A stretch of DNA of 64,000 bases, from assembly GCF_003573695.1 (NCBI RefSeq), contig NC_039362.1:114679120-114743119 (forward strand). The letters are read 5' to 3'. Below are positions 34,150 through 45,470 of this stretch, one piece after another; position 1 is the first letter of the stretch; every line of letters begins with the position of its first letter. Position numbers and translations under genes: made by a program. The stretch is from Papaver somniferum. Its lineage: Eukaryota; Streptophyta; Magnoliopsida; Ranunculales; Papaveraceae. The notes beneath the pieces were generated by a model. It saw nothing but the letters and a program-made list of their open reading frames with translations. It was not told where the DNA came from and ran no database searches.

Positions 34150-36499
34150 GAGCAAAGGATTTATCCTTCCTGTAACTTGTTGGTTCAAGAAATTTCCATG
34201 AAGATTAGCTATTTTTCATATTTTTCTAGATCTACAAAATTTAGGTTCAAAAATGGAAATTTTATGGAAGAAATCACACTTTCAGGGAGTAAACATCATC
34301 AACAATTCAAAGACATGAAAAGAGTGAGAGAGAAAAAAATTAGTTGTTGTGGTGAAATTTAAGGAAAAAATGGAAGTTTCAATGGAAGATTTTCATGTTC
34401 AGGAGAAAGCAAGAGGCATTTTGTGAAGAAACAAAGGAAAGACGAAGATAATGATAACAGTCAGAAGTTGTGATTTCTGTCACAAACAGAAATTCGCACA
34501 GATGGTTCAAGGCTGAGCGAACAACAAATAGGTCACGGGTTCGAATTCACAGAGACACATATTTTTCATTTTCTTCTCATTTGCATGGGAGAATAAAAGA
34601 ATACGGAAAAAAGTTATGCGTTAATTTCGCAGAGAGGTTCTTGCACAATTGGTCCAGAGAGCAGTATGTGCGTTCGTGGTCGGAAATTCGAATTCGCCTG
34701 CGAACATAGTTTTCTTCTTTTTTACAGAGAGCGAAAAAATGAATAGTTTCACAATATTGTTTCATTATTTCGCAAACAAGAGGAAGCACAATTGGTCATG
34801 TGCGAATTTTATGAGCTCATTGTCGCGTGTTCGATTCCCACCTCACGCGTGCCTTTTTCACATATTTATATTTAAGCTATTAAGAGTGAAGATGAGGATA
34901 AAGGTTTACAGTTGTTTAGTTATTTCGCACAACAGAGTTGTCACAGATGGTTCAGTGTGATACTTCGCAAAGAGAATGTCATGGGATCAATTCTTGCCAC
35001 TCGCATATTTTTTTTTGATTATTTCGCATGAGAAATTTCGCACACTTGGTTCGCACATAAAAGAGTTGATGATTATTTCGCACAGAAGAGAGTTGATGAT
35101 AATTTCGCAGAGATATTTCACAAAGAAGAAGCTTGCACAGTTTGTCAGGAGGCATGAATGCAAGCAGCAGGTCGCGGGATCAATTCTTGCTTCTCACATG
35201 TTTATTTTTGTTATACGAAATTTATACAGAAGTGCCTCTCACACGGTTGGAATTTGATTACTTCGCAAGAACTTTGATTATTTCGCAAGAGAGGCTTAGC
35301 ACAGTTCGTATGGTGCGAGAAAATCCAAGAAGAAGGTCAAGGGTTCAAGTCTCACTTCTCACACTTCTTTTTGCTGCGCGAAATTCATACATTTCAAGGC
35401 ATTTATTCACTTCTTTGACAGCGACTCACATGAAAGATAAGTATCACTTCCTTGAACATTTTACTTTATACTAAGAACGAATAAAAACATTTTTTTATTT
35501 GATTTACAAAAAGCGATTCAATCACACGATTACAAGGATTTCAAGATTTCAAAGATTATAAAGATTACTAAGATTTCAAGATTACAAAGACTTCAAAATT
35601 ACAGAGATTTCGATATTTCAAAATTACAGAAAACTGAGAAAATTCAATTTATATATTTCTCTAGAATATTTCTTTTGCAGAGAATAAAAAGATTTTTGAT
35701 TTGGTTTACAAAACGCGATAGAATCGCAGAATTACAAAGATTTCACAACTACAAAGATTTCAGAGTTACCATGTATTAGAATTTCTCTTGAATGTTTATT
35801 TTGATTCAAATGATATGATATTATGAGAATGAAAGAGATGACATAAATGAAAATATGAATGAGAGAATAAAGAAACGCGAACATTTTGTAGAAACAAAGA
35901 GACGCGAAAATTTCGCGGAAACGTGAATAAAATTTCGCAGATAGGGGCGAACCTTTATGGCGTACACCCTAGTCCGTGAATAAAATTTCGCAAGAGGAAA
36001 ATGTAAGACCTAAAGTACGTCATATAAGGGGGTACCTGTTGCATGGCTCAGGGAAAGGTTACACCGCCCCTGGAACCTGAGTCATGGAGATTTGGGGTCA
36101 ATAAAGCCCATCCGGGAGAGGCACCTTGGATTCTCGGCTTAAGCATATGACTTAGGTTGGGCGACTAAGGTAATAAGGACTCTCCCAAGGAGTGCAGAAT
36201 CTGATCAAGGCGCCGAGGTACACGGTTGAGTCAAGAGTGTCAGGGGCGTTTGAAGCGTCCTTGCCATTCTTGACAAGTCTTGGCTTATACTGCACTCGGC
36301 CCGAAGAAAACCCCACTTAGGGTGTAGTATCGTAACCATAAGCCATATAGGAAAAAGGGATAAGAGGCTACGAAAACAACTGGTTGTTGTTAAGACCAGA
36401 TGGGAGGAGCTAACCTTGTATGGTAGAAGTATGCCTCCTTGAAGGGGCAACCAGGAGGGAGATAAGGGCGGCACCCTCCATTAGGGAGCTGATAAGTGT

Positions 36500-36825
36500 C
36501 TTAAGACGCAAATGTCATGAGGCTTTTTACTCGCAAGGGTATTAATGCTTGCCATATTTTTGCAACAATCCTGAAGAGGCAATAATACTAGAGAAAAAGA
36601 TAAGACGAGATCAATGGGTCATTACATGAAAGTGTAAAGACGTCCTGCGATTTCGTCGCAAGACGGAAATGCCATGGGGCTTTATTTTTGCAAGAATATT
36701 TAGGCCTGTCATATTGCCGCAACAATCCTGAAGAGGCAATAATACAAAAGAAAAAGTTAAGACAAGATCAATGGGTTTTTGCATGAAAGTGCAAAGACGT
36801 CATGCGATTTTGTCGCAATGACAAG
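36500..36825. repeat. Tandem duplication (period 157) in element F
   Basis: Both copies contain AACAATCCTGAAGAGGCAAT (36564 and 36721), GATCAATGGGT, CATGAAAGTG, AAAGACGTC and TGTCGCAA-like ends, at about 85% similarity by eye. Confidence 0.85.
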
Positions 36826-37320
36826 AGGTGGCAAAATAAGACCTTTAACTAGGAAGGCAAAATAAGACCACATAAGAAAATGAGTAAGCAAATAAGCTTG
36901 CGAATATGTACATGAAAATGAAACTGAGGCAGTGAAAATGCCGAAGACTTGATATTATGATCATACGGTTATGAGATACTAATAGTGCAGGAAAGAGGAA
37001 AGATGAAACACAAGTAAGAACTTGTGAAGAACAATAACTACACGAAGATGAATGCATACACTAAAGAAACATTCAGAGAAATGAAGAATGGAAGCAATTT
37101 AAAGCTACATCAATTTTAGACGGCAGAATGAGCTAAGTAACATAAACATTGACTATACATTGCAATAGATAAGCATTCACATCATACAAGCATCACACTC
37201 GCATCATCAAAGCATCGCATAAGCATTTCATGGCATAAGCATCGCATACACATTTCATAACATAAGCGTTAGATTCGCATAAGTATTTTACAAAACTTTA
37301 CGAAATAATATCGCAGAACC

Positions 37321-37620
37321 ATTCCGAATTTCGCAGAACTATTCAGAATTTCGCATAACTATTCAGAATTTCGCAGAACTATTCAGAATTTCGCAGAACT
37401 AATCATAATTCCGCAGAACTATTCAGAATTGCGCAGGAGTATTCAGAATTTCACATAACTATTCAAAATTTGGCAGAACTATTCAGAATTTCGCAGAACT
37501 ATTCAGAATTCCGCAGAACTATTCAGAATTTCGCAGGAGTATTCAGAATTTCGCAGGATTATTTAGAATTTCGTAGGGTTATTCAGAATTTCACAGAGTG
37601 TGTCCGAATTTTGCAGAATG
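37321..37620. repeat. Fifteen 20-base tandem units in element F
   Basis: Units run with exactly 20-base spacing: consensus ATTCAGAATTTCGCAGAACT. Most differ from it by 0-4 bases, the last two by more. Subvariants with AGGAGT ends alternate, suggesting duplication of multi-unit blocks. It is not CRISPR-like because there are no spacers. Confidence 0.95.
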
Positions 37621-38185
37621 TGATTATTTCGCAGAATGTGATTATTCCGAACGATATGATTATTTCGCACAATTATAAGCAACTTGAAGAGATTATACTA
37701 TCGCATGAGCACAAAACATGAGACAGAGGCAAGATGAGAATGAAAAAGCAATTCGCACATTCAACATTTTCTCAAAGATTTTACCCTCATAGATAAAGAA
37801 CAGAGGCAACTATGGATTACCAAGAAAACATTTTATGTTCTTTATCTTCTCGACAAGAATCACCAAAAATGGAGTAATAATTTCGCATGAATAGAGGCAA
37901 TATTTATTATTCTCATTCAAGGACGGATACTTCTTATATTTCGAGAATTGAATATTTCTTATACTTCATCAAGGATACTTCATGCTTCTTATACTTCTTC
38001 AAGGATACTTCATACTTCGCATACTTCAAAAGATGATACTTCTAATTTACTTCGCAACGTTCCAGAACTTCACAAAAGAATAGAGGCAAGTACGTACTTT
38101 TCAAGTGCGATATTCTTTCGCTCGTTCCTCCAACAACTACAACAAGGTGGATTTTTTCTTAAAGATCGCTTTTCAAGCAATATTC

Positions 38186-38203
38186 AAGAAAAAAGAGGCA
38201 AGA
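38186..38203 (+). other. Polypurine tract of element F
   Basis: AAGAAAAAAGAGGCAAGA lies directly before the right LTR. Confidence 0.8.
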
Positions 38204-38784
38204 TGTAGGATCAGAATCTCGCACAGAAGAATATGCTTGCGAAATTATTAACAACACATCGCGAAGACATCGCAGGATGATTTCAGAAACGACATAACAG
38301 ATGACATCAACTTAAACATGAGAAAAGTGTGATGATCTTGCAAAAATTAGGAATGTTTCGAATGTTACATTTGTAAGCTTGCAAAAATACCGCAAGCCAG
38401 ATCCGAAATTAGGGGAAATGTTAGTTGTACATTAGCTGTCATCCACTATGTAAACACCTATATAAAGAGAGAGAAAGGGGAGAGATAATCAGAAAGAGAG
38501 GCACACTTTAGGAGAGAAAGTAGAATTGGTTGTATTATTATTATCTCCTTCTTCTTCCTCCTTCAAGAACCTAGAGCTCCAAATACCCATTAATGGAGTC
38601 TCCATGTAATCAAGATGTAATTACAAATAATCATAGTAAAACCTAACCCCGTGGATGTAGATCAAATTGATCGAACCACGTAAACCTTGTGTCTCTTTAC
38701 AATTTTAGCATTCTTATCATCATTTTTATGTTTAGATCTACAAATTATTACAAGGGGTGTGTTGTAGGATTTCCTGCAACTACA
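38204..38784 (+). repeat. Element F right LTR
   Basis: Starts TGTAGGATCAGAATCTCGCA and ends GCAACTACA; followed by the duplicated AATTG. Confidence 0.92.
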
Positions 38785-38793
38785 AATTGTTAG

Positions 38794-41657
38794 TGTTAGA
38801 GCATAGCTCGGTCGACCTCGCATGCGTTGCTATATCAAGCATGTTTGTCAATTTTAGTGATCAAAACTATGAGTCTTGATTTCTAGCCTACATAGCTAAG
38901 TCTCGGACTAGGATAGAAAAGTGTAGTTGATCTCAAGGACTTCATGGCGATTCATCATACAACGACGAAGATCTACTCAAGGAACCGTGGAACTTCATCA
39001 ACAAAAAGGTATGTGGAGACTTGAACTTATCTATCACTCAAAAGTCTATCTCTTCTATCTCCTACTTCTTATGAGACAAAAGTCGTATGCTATATAGACT
39101 GGATCATACACATTTGATATTTCGAGCCGAGTATATCTCGCCTATCTATATCTCGAAATCATGTGTTGGTAAATCGTTTCGCTTTGATCGGGTTTATCTT
39201 CACCTAATGACGAAAGTCATATTGTTTCAATCACTTTGAAAATCTTTTTGACGAGAAATAATGTAACAACTATATAACGTTCTAGAAGAATGTTTCAATG
39301 GTTGGAATGAGAGTTTAGGTCAATATAACCAATGATGGATATAAGCATTGTGTGGTAACACATATGTGCAAAGTCATATTCCTTAATCCGAAGTTTGCGA
39401 ACTTTGTTGATTGAGAGAAGCCGGAGGTATTGACTTTTCCAAGTCCGCGAACTCAGTTTGCGAACTCAGTATGCGAACTGACGGAAGTTCTCTTGCCGAG
39501 AATTTCTGCTGGGATTTTCCAAAAACTCGTTTGCGTGTTTAGTCCTCGAACTGGCGGAAGTCTCCTTGCCGAGATTTTCTGCTGAGTTTGGAAAACTCTG
39601 CCAGTTGCACAATGCAGCTACGGAAGATAATCTAAATCTAATAATTGCAAGATAGACAAATCTCATTGACAGGCTGTCAAACTCCACCAGACAAACCTCT
39701 TCAGGTAAGGGTTCTAACTTAGTCTCATATTTTGATGATAGTAAGTTCTATAATGATTTTTCACACCAAAGAAGGAATCTTCCAAGAATAAGAGCTAAAA
39801 AATGGGTGTCGGTTCCTTCCTTTTTTTCGCAATTGATCACTTTCAATACTTCTGAAGAGAATGTCATGTTGAGTACTGGTGATGATTTGAGCGATGGAGA
39901 AAGATCTTTTATATTGAGTTGTACTCCCGGTTTCTTAGTATCAGTGATGAATGGAGAATTCCAGGTAGAAGAATACAACATTGATAGAGCAGCTCGACAG
40001 ATGGGTCTTGACCAGTGTATCCGCCTTAAGTCCACGAACTTGCTTGCATACTTGAGTGGGTTATGATCTAAAGATGTGCTCTGAACATGAATCTTAAATT
40101 ACTAAGGAATGCTTTATGCAAACCGTGGCTATAAATTCATGAGCCGATTCAATCGAATCGAATCATCTTTGTTTCAATTGTGTCTTGTGTAGTTACATAA
40201 GATCTCATAGCAATTGAACAACTCTCTAACTAGTTCATTTGAATCAATTGAACTAGTTATGGTGAAGAAGAACAAGGTTAATATGAAATGCTCATATGGT
40301 TAACCTTTTGGGTTACTATGTTGAACCAACATACACATACACGTTTGGGCACGGTTTTCACAAACCCAGTAAACGTATATCACAAGTGTGTGTGACAAGC
40401 TAAGTTTTCGATCTAACGGTTGAGAAATATTAGCTTGAATCTGAATCAGGTTTTCATATAACGGTGAATATGGATTGCTTTGTAACTCAGGCAAAACTCT
40501 GATTTGAAGACTATATATAGGAGACATCTAGCATTGGGCAAAACTAATCCCCACACGACTGTGTGATACTAGTTCTCTCGCTAGAGTCGATTCTCCTCTA
40601 ACCTTTGGTTTTCTTCTCTAAAACTAGGTTAACGACTTAAAGACTTCATTGGGATTGTGAGCCAAATCGATACTACTTTTATCGTAGTTGTGTGATCTGA
40701 TCTTGCATCTTATATCGTACGAGTACAATCTATTGGTTGTCTTGATATCGTGAGAGTTCTCCGATAGGCAAGATAAAGAAGTCACAAACATCTTCGTCTC
40801 GCTGTTTGTGATTCCTCGACAAACCGCCTGTGTATTCAGGAAGGATTGTAGAGAGGTGATTGATTAATCTAGGTTGTTCTTCGGGAATATAAGACCAGAT
40901 TATCAATTGGTTCATGTTCACCTTGATTTCATATCTTAAGACGGAACAAAAACCTAGGGTTTTTCTGTGGGAGACAGATTTATCCTTTGATAGACTTTTC
41001 TGTGTGAGATAGATTTGTTTATTATTAAGTCTGCGATTTTGGGTTGCAGCAACTCTTGGTTGTGGGTAAGATCAGCTAAGGGAATCAAGTGCGCAATATC
41101 CTGTTGGTATCAGAGGCGTAGGAGTAGAACTGTACCTTGAATTAGAGGGAGATTGATTGGGGTTCAACTATAGTCCAGTCCGAAGTTAGCTTGGAGTAGG
41201 CTAGTGTTTGTAGCGGCTTAATACAATGTGTATTCAATCTGGACTAGGTCCCGAGGTTTTTCTGCATTTGCGGTTTCCTCGTTGACAAAATTTCTGGTGT
41301 CTGTGTTATTTAATTTTCTGCATTATATTGTTTATCTTTATAATTGAAATAATACAGGTTGTGCGTTAAAGTTTAATTGATTAGAGATCTGACCTTGTGG
41401 TTGTTGATTTCATTGAATAACACTTGGACATTGGTCTTTGGTACCGTCCAAGTTAATCCTTATATTTGATAAAGACTCGCTATTGTTTTTAGCTTGAGTA
41501 AAAATCAAATCAAGAGAGAGATATTAAGTCCTTGAGATACTTTTATCTAGATTGAGTTTGACTGTCTAGTTGATTCTCTAGCAAAGTATTTCGGAGTTAG
41601 TCCATACAGATTGCTAAGCGAAATATTGGGTGGTGTTGTTAGACCCCCGCTTTTTCA
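38794..41657 (+). repeat. Element H 5' LTR (2.86 kb) containing a PMD gene fragment
   Basis: Starts TGTTAGAGCATAGCTCGG, ends CCCCCGCTTTTTCA. It is nearly identical to the 3' LTR outside two changes: a 416-base insertion here (39608-40023) and about 235 bases (40034-40268) missing from the 3' LTR. The U3 module has TCCGCGAACT/TTTGCGAACT repeats (39400-39600). The conserved block lies at about 41215-41290. Confidence 0.9.
39608..40023 (+). pseudogene. Fragment of a PMD-type cargo gene inside LTR H
   Basis: From about 39810 the plus strand translates as a match to the E cargo protein region at 56486-56700. Both have VP near the start, LITF/LKTF, DDLSDGERSF(I/M)LSCTP, (V/E)EEYNIDR(A/T)ARQMG and DQC. 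About two thirds of residues agree by eye. The fragment starts without a Met and ends after DQC, so it is not a functional gene. The first 200 bases of the insert are of unknown origin and contain a donor-like TTCAG|GTAAGG. The corresponding point in the 3' LTR reads straight through (GGTTG|CCTTAAG). Confidence 0.85.
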
Positions 41658-41659
41658 AT

Positions 41660-41675
41660 TAGTATCAGAGCAGGC
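41660..41675 (+). other. Primer-binding site of element H (tRNA-iMet type, one mismatch)
   Basis: TAGTATCAGAGCAGGC: the second base differs from the standard TGGTATCAGAGC. Confidence 0.85.
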
Positions 41676-41751
41676 AAACACGTTAAATACCTTATAAATC
41701 TGTGTTTGTGGCAATCTGAGTCTATGGACAGAATCTCATACGCATACCAAA

Positions 41752-42393
41752 ATGCCTCCTAAAGCTGTTAACTTTGTCAAGTGTCTCGGAAATACCTCAA
41801 AGGATCACTCCTTAGCTGATTCTTCTAAATCCCTAGGTAGGAAGACTGTCTCATCTTGTGTCACCCACTCTTCCTCCAATGAGACATTGGACATAATAGC
41901 TAAAGCTAAAATGGAGCTCATCAGAATTACAAAAAATTCTACAGAGTTTGTTGATATCAAGGATTATGTACAACTCATTGGTGAATTTGAGAGGTCTATT
42001 GATCGTGAACAGGTACTTTACAACATTATAGGGTCATTCTCTAAGGAAATTGAGAAACTTCTTCAAGAAAACAATATACAGCGTGAAAAGATTTGTGATC
42101 TTGAAAAGCTGGTTAAAGAAGGCTCAATTAGAGAAAAATGTTTGATCAAGACGCATTCATCCGATCTAGACAGACTTCGTGTTGAGAAAGAGAAACTTGA
42201 AGCCTCACTTGCTCTAGCCCATAGACAGTGCAAATCCTTGGAAAAGGAAAACTCTTTCTTAATGAAAAGTTCTTCTGCACAAACTAATTCTCATAAATTA
42301 CTGTACAGAATGAAGTTTTCTCCAGATGAAGGTTGTGTCAAGAAAAGTTTTCTTAACTTACAATCTTCTCCGGTGGATATGAAGTTCAAATAA
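41752..42393 (+). CDS. Element H coiled-coil protein (213 residues)
   Basis: The ATG at 41752 begins MPPKAVNFVKCLG. A short residual gag start (MDRISYAYQ) lies just upstream and ends in a stop. Residues about 45-185 form an almost continuous heptad-rich coiled-coil (EIEKLLQENNIQREKICDLE, LRVEKEKLEASLALAH). No zinc knuckle or enzyme motif is present. In position it replaces Gag. It could mediate particle assembly or RNA binding with help from a full copia element, which is inference. I do not recognise the family. The frame is intact. Confidence 0.55.
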   Translation: MPPKAVNFVKCLGNTSKDHSLADSSKSLGRKTVSSCVTHSSSNETLDIIAKAKMELIRITKNSTEFVDIKDYVQLIGEFERSIDREQVLYNIIGSFSKEIEKLLQENNIQREKICDLEKLVKEGSIREKCLIKTHSSDLDRLRVEKEKLEASLALAHRQCKSLEKENSFLMKSSSAQTNSHKLLYRMKFSPDEGCVKKSFLNLQSSPVDMKFK

Positions 42394-42400
42394 GTGCCTG

Positions 42401-42916
42401 TTGTTAATTCTCCTCCACGAACCTGTACCTTATGCTATCCATTGTTTTGCCAGAAAGAAACAAGTTTTTAAACTTCACAAATTGCTTCTTTCTACTGTCA
42501 ATGGAGTAAATAGTCGGACGACTGCTGCAGTAAAGCTCCCTTTCACAGGAAACCAGGCATCTTATAAAAGTGATCTCTCTCCTATAAATCATTACAGGAC
42601 ATTGTTAAATTTTAGTGGTATATATTTTACTACCTATGAAAGCATGTCATGTGCTTATAAGAACAACTTTGGTAAATCTAAGTCTAGTGTATGGAGACCA
42701 ATTACGGAAAATCCCCTAGAACCTATTTCTAGAGGTCCCAGACTTTATTATCAGAAAGATTCCTCACCTGTGATTCCCAGATGGACTGTGAGACGTTCTC
42801 CCGTATCTAGAAACTTCCAAGGAAGGACAAGAAATGCTAAATTCAGATATTCTAGAGGAAATAACTATTATTCTCCCAGAACCTATGGTAAGACTATGTC
42901 TCCCTCTGCTACCTAG
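42401..42916 (+). pseudogene. Element H basic C-terminal region (Arg/Tyr/Ser-rich)
   Basis: This lies in a different frame, eight bases after the previous ORF, and probably continues the same ancestral protein. Its end is basic and Arg-rich (TVRRSPVSRNFQGRTRN, AKFRYSRGNNYYSPRTYG), suited to nucleic-acid binding. The first codon here is not a convincing start. One frameshift would join it to the coiled-coil ORF. Confidence 0.5.
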
Positions 42917-43275
42917 TAGCAGAAAGTCTATTCTTGTGTCTAACTTGAGAGATACAAGAATGAGGATTTGTGAGATACTCAAGTATTGTGTTGTTTTTCT
43001 CTAGTTTGTATATCTTATGATGTAATGTTGTTAGTACTTCTTTCTTCTGTCACTGTGATCTTTTGGAGATAGAGTTTCTTTGAAAGCAACATGGTATGCA
43101 GTTTTCCTATTTTGGGCCATTTGTACTTTTCCTGGCCCACAAACGTCCGTGTCTCCTCAAGGAACTTTAGGGTTTCCATCTAGGGTACTCATGAACATAT
43201 ATAAGTCTTATATGTGTTTCTTTATTCTTCATAAAGGAACTCTATGGAATCTGTTTCCAAAGAGAAGTTAACCCT

Positions 43276-43575
43276 ATGGTTGAGGATGATCACAAAGAAT
43301 GTGATTATGGTCAAGATTTTATTTTGAAGAAGATGGTTGAAAGAAAAGAGTATAACTCTTGGATTGGAGAATCTGTCAAGGATCTGTTTCGTGTTCAAAA
43401 TGAAGTCAAGAACGAACTTGCTAACCTTCAACTGCAGATAAACCAGCTTATTGATGGACATGCAAAAATCCTTGGTACTCAGAATATCTTGATCAGGAAT
43501 CAGAAGAAAGTTATCATTGACTGCGCAAAGGCTCGCCATTATGCTCGCACTATTGATCAGAAAGTCAACATTTGA
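43276..43575 (+). CDS. Element H small coiled-coil ORF (99 residues)
   Basis: MVEDDHKECDYGQDFILKKM starts an open frame with a predicted helix (VKDLFRVQNEVKNELANLQ and LQINQLIDGHAKIL). No known domain. It may be a remnant of a longer protein or a second small product. Low certainty. Confidence 0.35.
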   Translation: MVEDDHKECDYGQDFILKKMVERKEYNSWIGESVKDLFRVQNEVKNELANLQLQINQLIDGHAKILGTQNILIRNQKKVIIDCAKARHYARTIDQKVNI

Positions 43576-45453
43576 ACATGGTGTCTCTACAGTCAACAGG
43601 ATCAAGGATATCAGTGACTCCTATTTTGATGGACCATTTCAGAGGTATGAAATCATCAAGGAAAACTGAGTCTTTTTAGTTGCCTAGTATGTCTTCTTTT
43701 TTGGTTTAGTAGGAAGAATAACTAGTGCTTTTAATAGCGATGATTGTGACTACACATAGCTATTTTTTGTTTTCATCTTCTTATGTTATTTTTTAGGTTT
43801 ATTGTTTATTAAATTCTAAAAATATTTGGAGGATGATGTTATTGCAGTATTGTTCTTTATGATTTTGTGATATTGCAATTTGATTATGGGATATGTATTG
43901 TTTTCGTTCGTGAACTTGAAGGTCCCATATGTTGTCAAAAGTAAAGTCGTTCATGAATTGGTATTCGTATTGATGAAAGGACGAAAGCACTTTTGACAAA
44001 TACAAAATTTATGCCTATGCAATCATGTATTTGATGGAAAATAGGATAAAATCTTTTGTGTGACAAGGATAAAGTCAATTATGTCGTTATGATAGAAAAT
44101 AGAATATATCCTTGTATTTTATCCACGGTATTGATCTTCATTGATCCATTCTTTTTGTATTACCGTGAAGGATCCATTGTGTGTCCTATGTTGAGCACGA
44201 TACAACTAAGTCGATTTTTCTTATTGGCTGGTTGCTTGTTCCATAATATGCTATATGTTGAGCATTATGAACTAAATTAATCATCTTGGTTGGTTATTTA
44301 GTTATTTGCTCTGAAAGTCTTCTTTTGTTGAGCAAATCTTTTGACAATTAAATTGATTACTTTCGTGATTAGTTTGGTTGTTTGCATTCCAATTAGATTA
44401 ATTATGGGTTCTCTTGTAATTAGTCTAGTTGAGTTTTCATATATTCCACAAATCCTTGTGTTGAGTATATGAACGGCTATACTTATCATGTTCTATTGGT
44501 TAATGTAGTCGTATATTCCGCAAGGTTTTCCTTATGTTGAGTATGTGAACGATTAAGTTAGTCATCTCCGTATGATTACCTTAGTCGTAGCTCCGTAAGT
44601 TTACTTATGTTGAGCACTTTCAATTAAATTGATCACTTTTGTGGTTTGATTTAGTTGTGTATTTAAACTAATTAATCATGGGTTTACTTGTGGTTAATTT
44701 GATTGAGTTTTGGATATAGAAAATTATTCCTATGGTTTTTGGTGTCCAATTAAAAATCCTTCTTTTCTTTCGAAATTAAGGTCGCTCTTGTTGTTCTCTC
44801 GGGAATGACATCAAATGGGGGAGAGTTCTTTTGAACTTGTGCTTAATGGTAATATCTTGTGGGGTGTGCGGCTCGTGGAATTTTATAGGGGTTATCTTGT
44901 ATCTTAAAACTCCTTGATGAATGCATTCAGCTTCGGCTTTATGATTGCATCTAAATTAAGTTGGTATGTATTTTTTCTTTTAGTATATGAAAGAAAGTTT
45001 CTTCTCGTAAATTTCATTAGGATCTCGTTCTTGTACCTTTGTCAATTTTATTGACAAAAAGGGGGAGAACTAATGTGTAGTTCTACTACATATACATATG
45101 GTTTTTGGATCATTGTGTAAGGGGGAGTGGTTTCCATGTGAGATGGAGTATTGACTAAAGGGGAGTGATACATATCAACGTAGTATTATTGTTAAAGTCG
45201 TGATACAATTGGACTTTGATGTTACATAATAATATTATGTCACTGTATAATGATGATCGAGAATCTCGATTTCTCTCATTGTTATAGCTACGGATCATCA
45301 ACAACGGTGATGCTAAACTTACAACCTTTGGGATCATTGGAGTACTTGGAAGGACGAAGATTTCAGGGAACGTTGAAGATTAGACTATGGAATAGGAGCC
45401 ACGAAAGTTTATCTTTTTGTATTCCATATGTATTAATAGTTTTGTCACTAAAA
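43576..45453 (+). other. Element H 3' non-coding region
   Basis: AT-rich, no credible gene. Phrases such as TATGTTGAGCA(T/C) and TTGATT(A/T)(C/G)T(T/C)TTGTGG recur between 44180 and 44700, giving an irregular repeat of about 100-110 bases. A second polypurine run (AAAAGGGGGAGAAC) occurs at 45057-45070. Confidence 0.55.
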
Positions 45454-45470
45454 TTGACAAAGGGGGACAT
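45454..45470 (+). other. Polypurine tract of element H
   Basis: TGACAAAGGGGGACAT directly precedes the 3' LTR. Confidence 0.9.

Larger units (their letters stand above)
34150..38185 (+). other. Element F internal region, no credible gene
   Basis: Short ORFs occur but none shows a known motif, and they follow the repeats rather than codon usage. Visible structure: four scattered tRNA T-arm-like phrases (about 34535, 34829, 35169, 35336), a GC-richer block at about 35990-36480 (GGGTACCTGTTGCATGGC, CCGCCCCTGGAACC), a 157-base tandem duplication, a CATAAGCATCGCAT-rich stretch (37150-37260), and a 20-base array. The word TTTCGCA recurs through almost the whole region. Confidence 0.7.
33518..38784 (+). 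mobile_element. Element F: non-coding LTR retrotransposon (5.27 kb), TSD AATTG
   Basis: LTRs of 608 and 581 bases (33518-34125, 38204-38784) are near identical outside a purine-rich length-variable stretch. AATTG at 33513-33517 recurs at 38785-38789. A primer site and a PPT flank a 4.08-kb internal region without a credible ORF. It is a LARD-like non-autonomous element. The internal region is rich in repeated TTCGCA words, a 20-base tandem array and a 157-base duplication. The parent family is not recognised. Confidence 0.9.

Noticed and set aside
34470..35474. Protein-coding genes in element F
   Set aside because: Overlapping ORFs in different frames, no start context, no motif; composition follows the TTCGCA-rich repeats.
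37321..37620. CRISPR-like array
   Set aside because: The 20-base units are contiguous without spacers, in a plant LTR element.
37470..37721. Repeat protein (NYSEFRRTIQNF units)
   Set aside because: Translation of the 20-base tandem array; the frame is open only because the unit lacks stops in that phase.
43276..43575. Envelope-like gene of a Sirevirus
   Set aside because: Coiled-coil only, no signal peptide or membrane segment, and pol, which should precede an env-like ORF, is absent.
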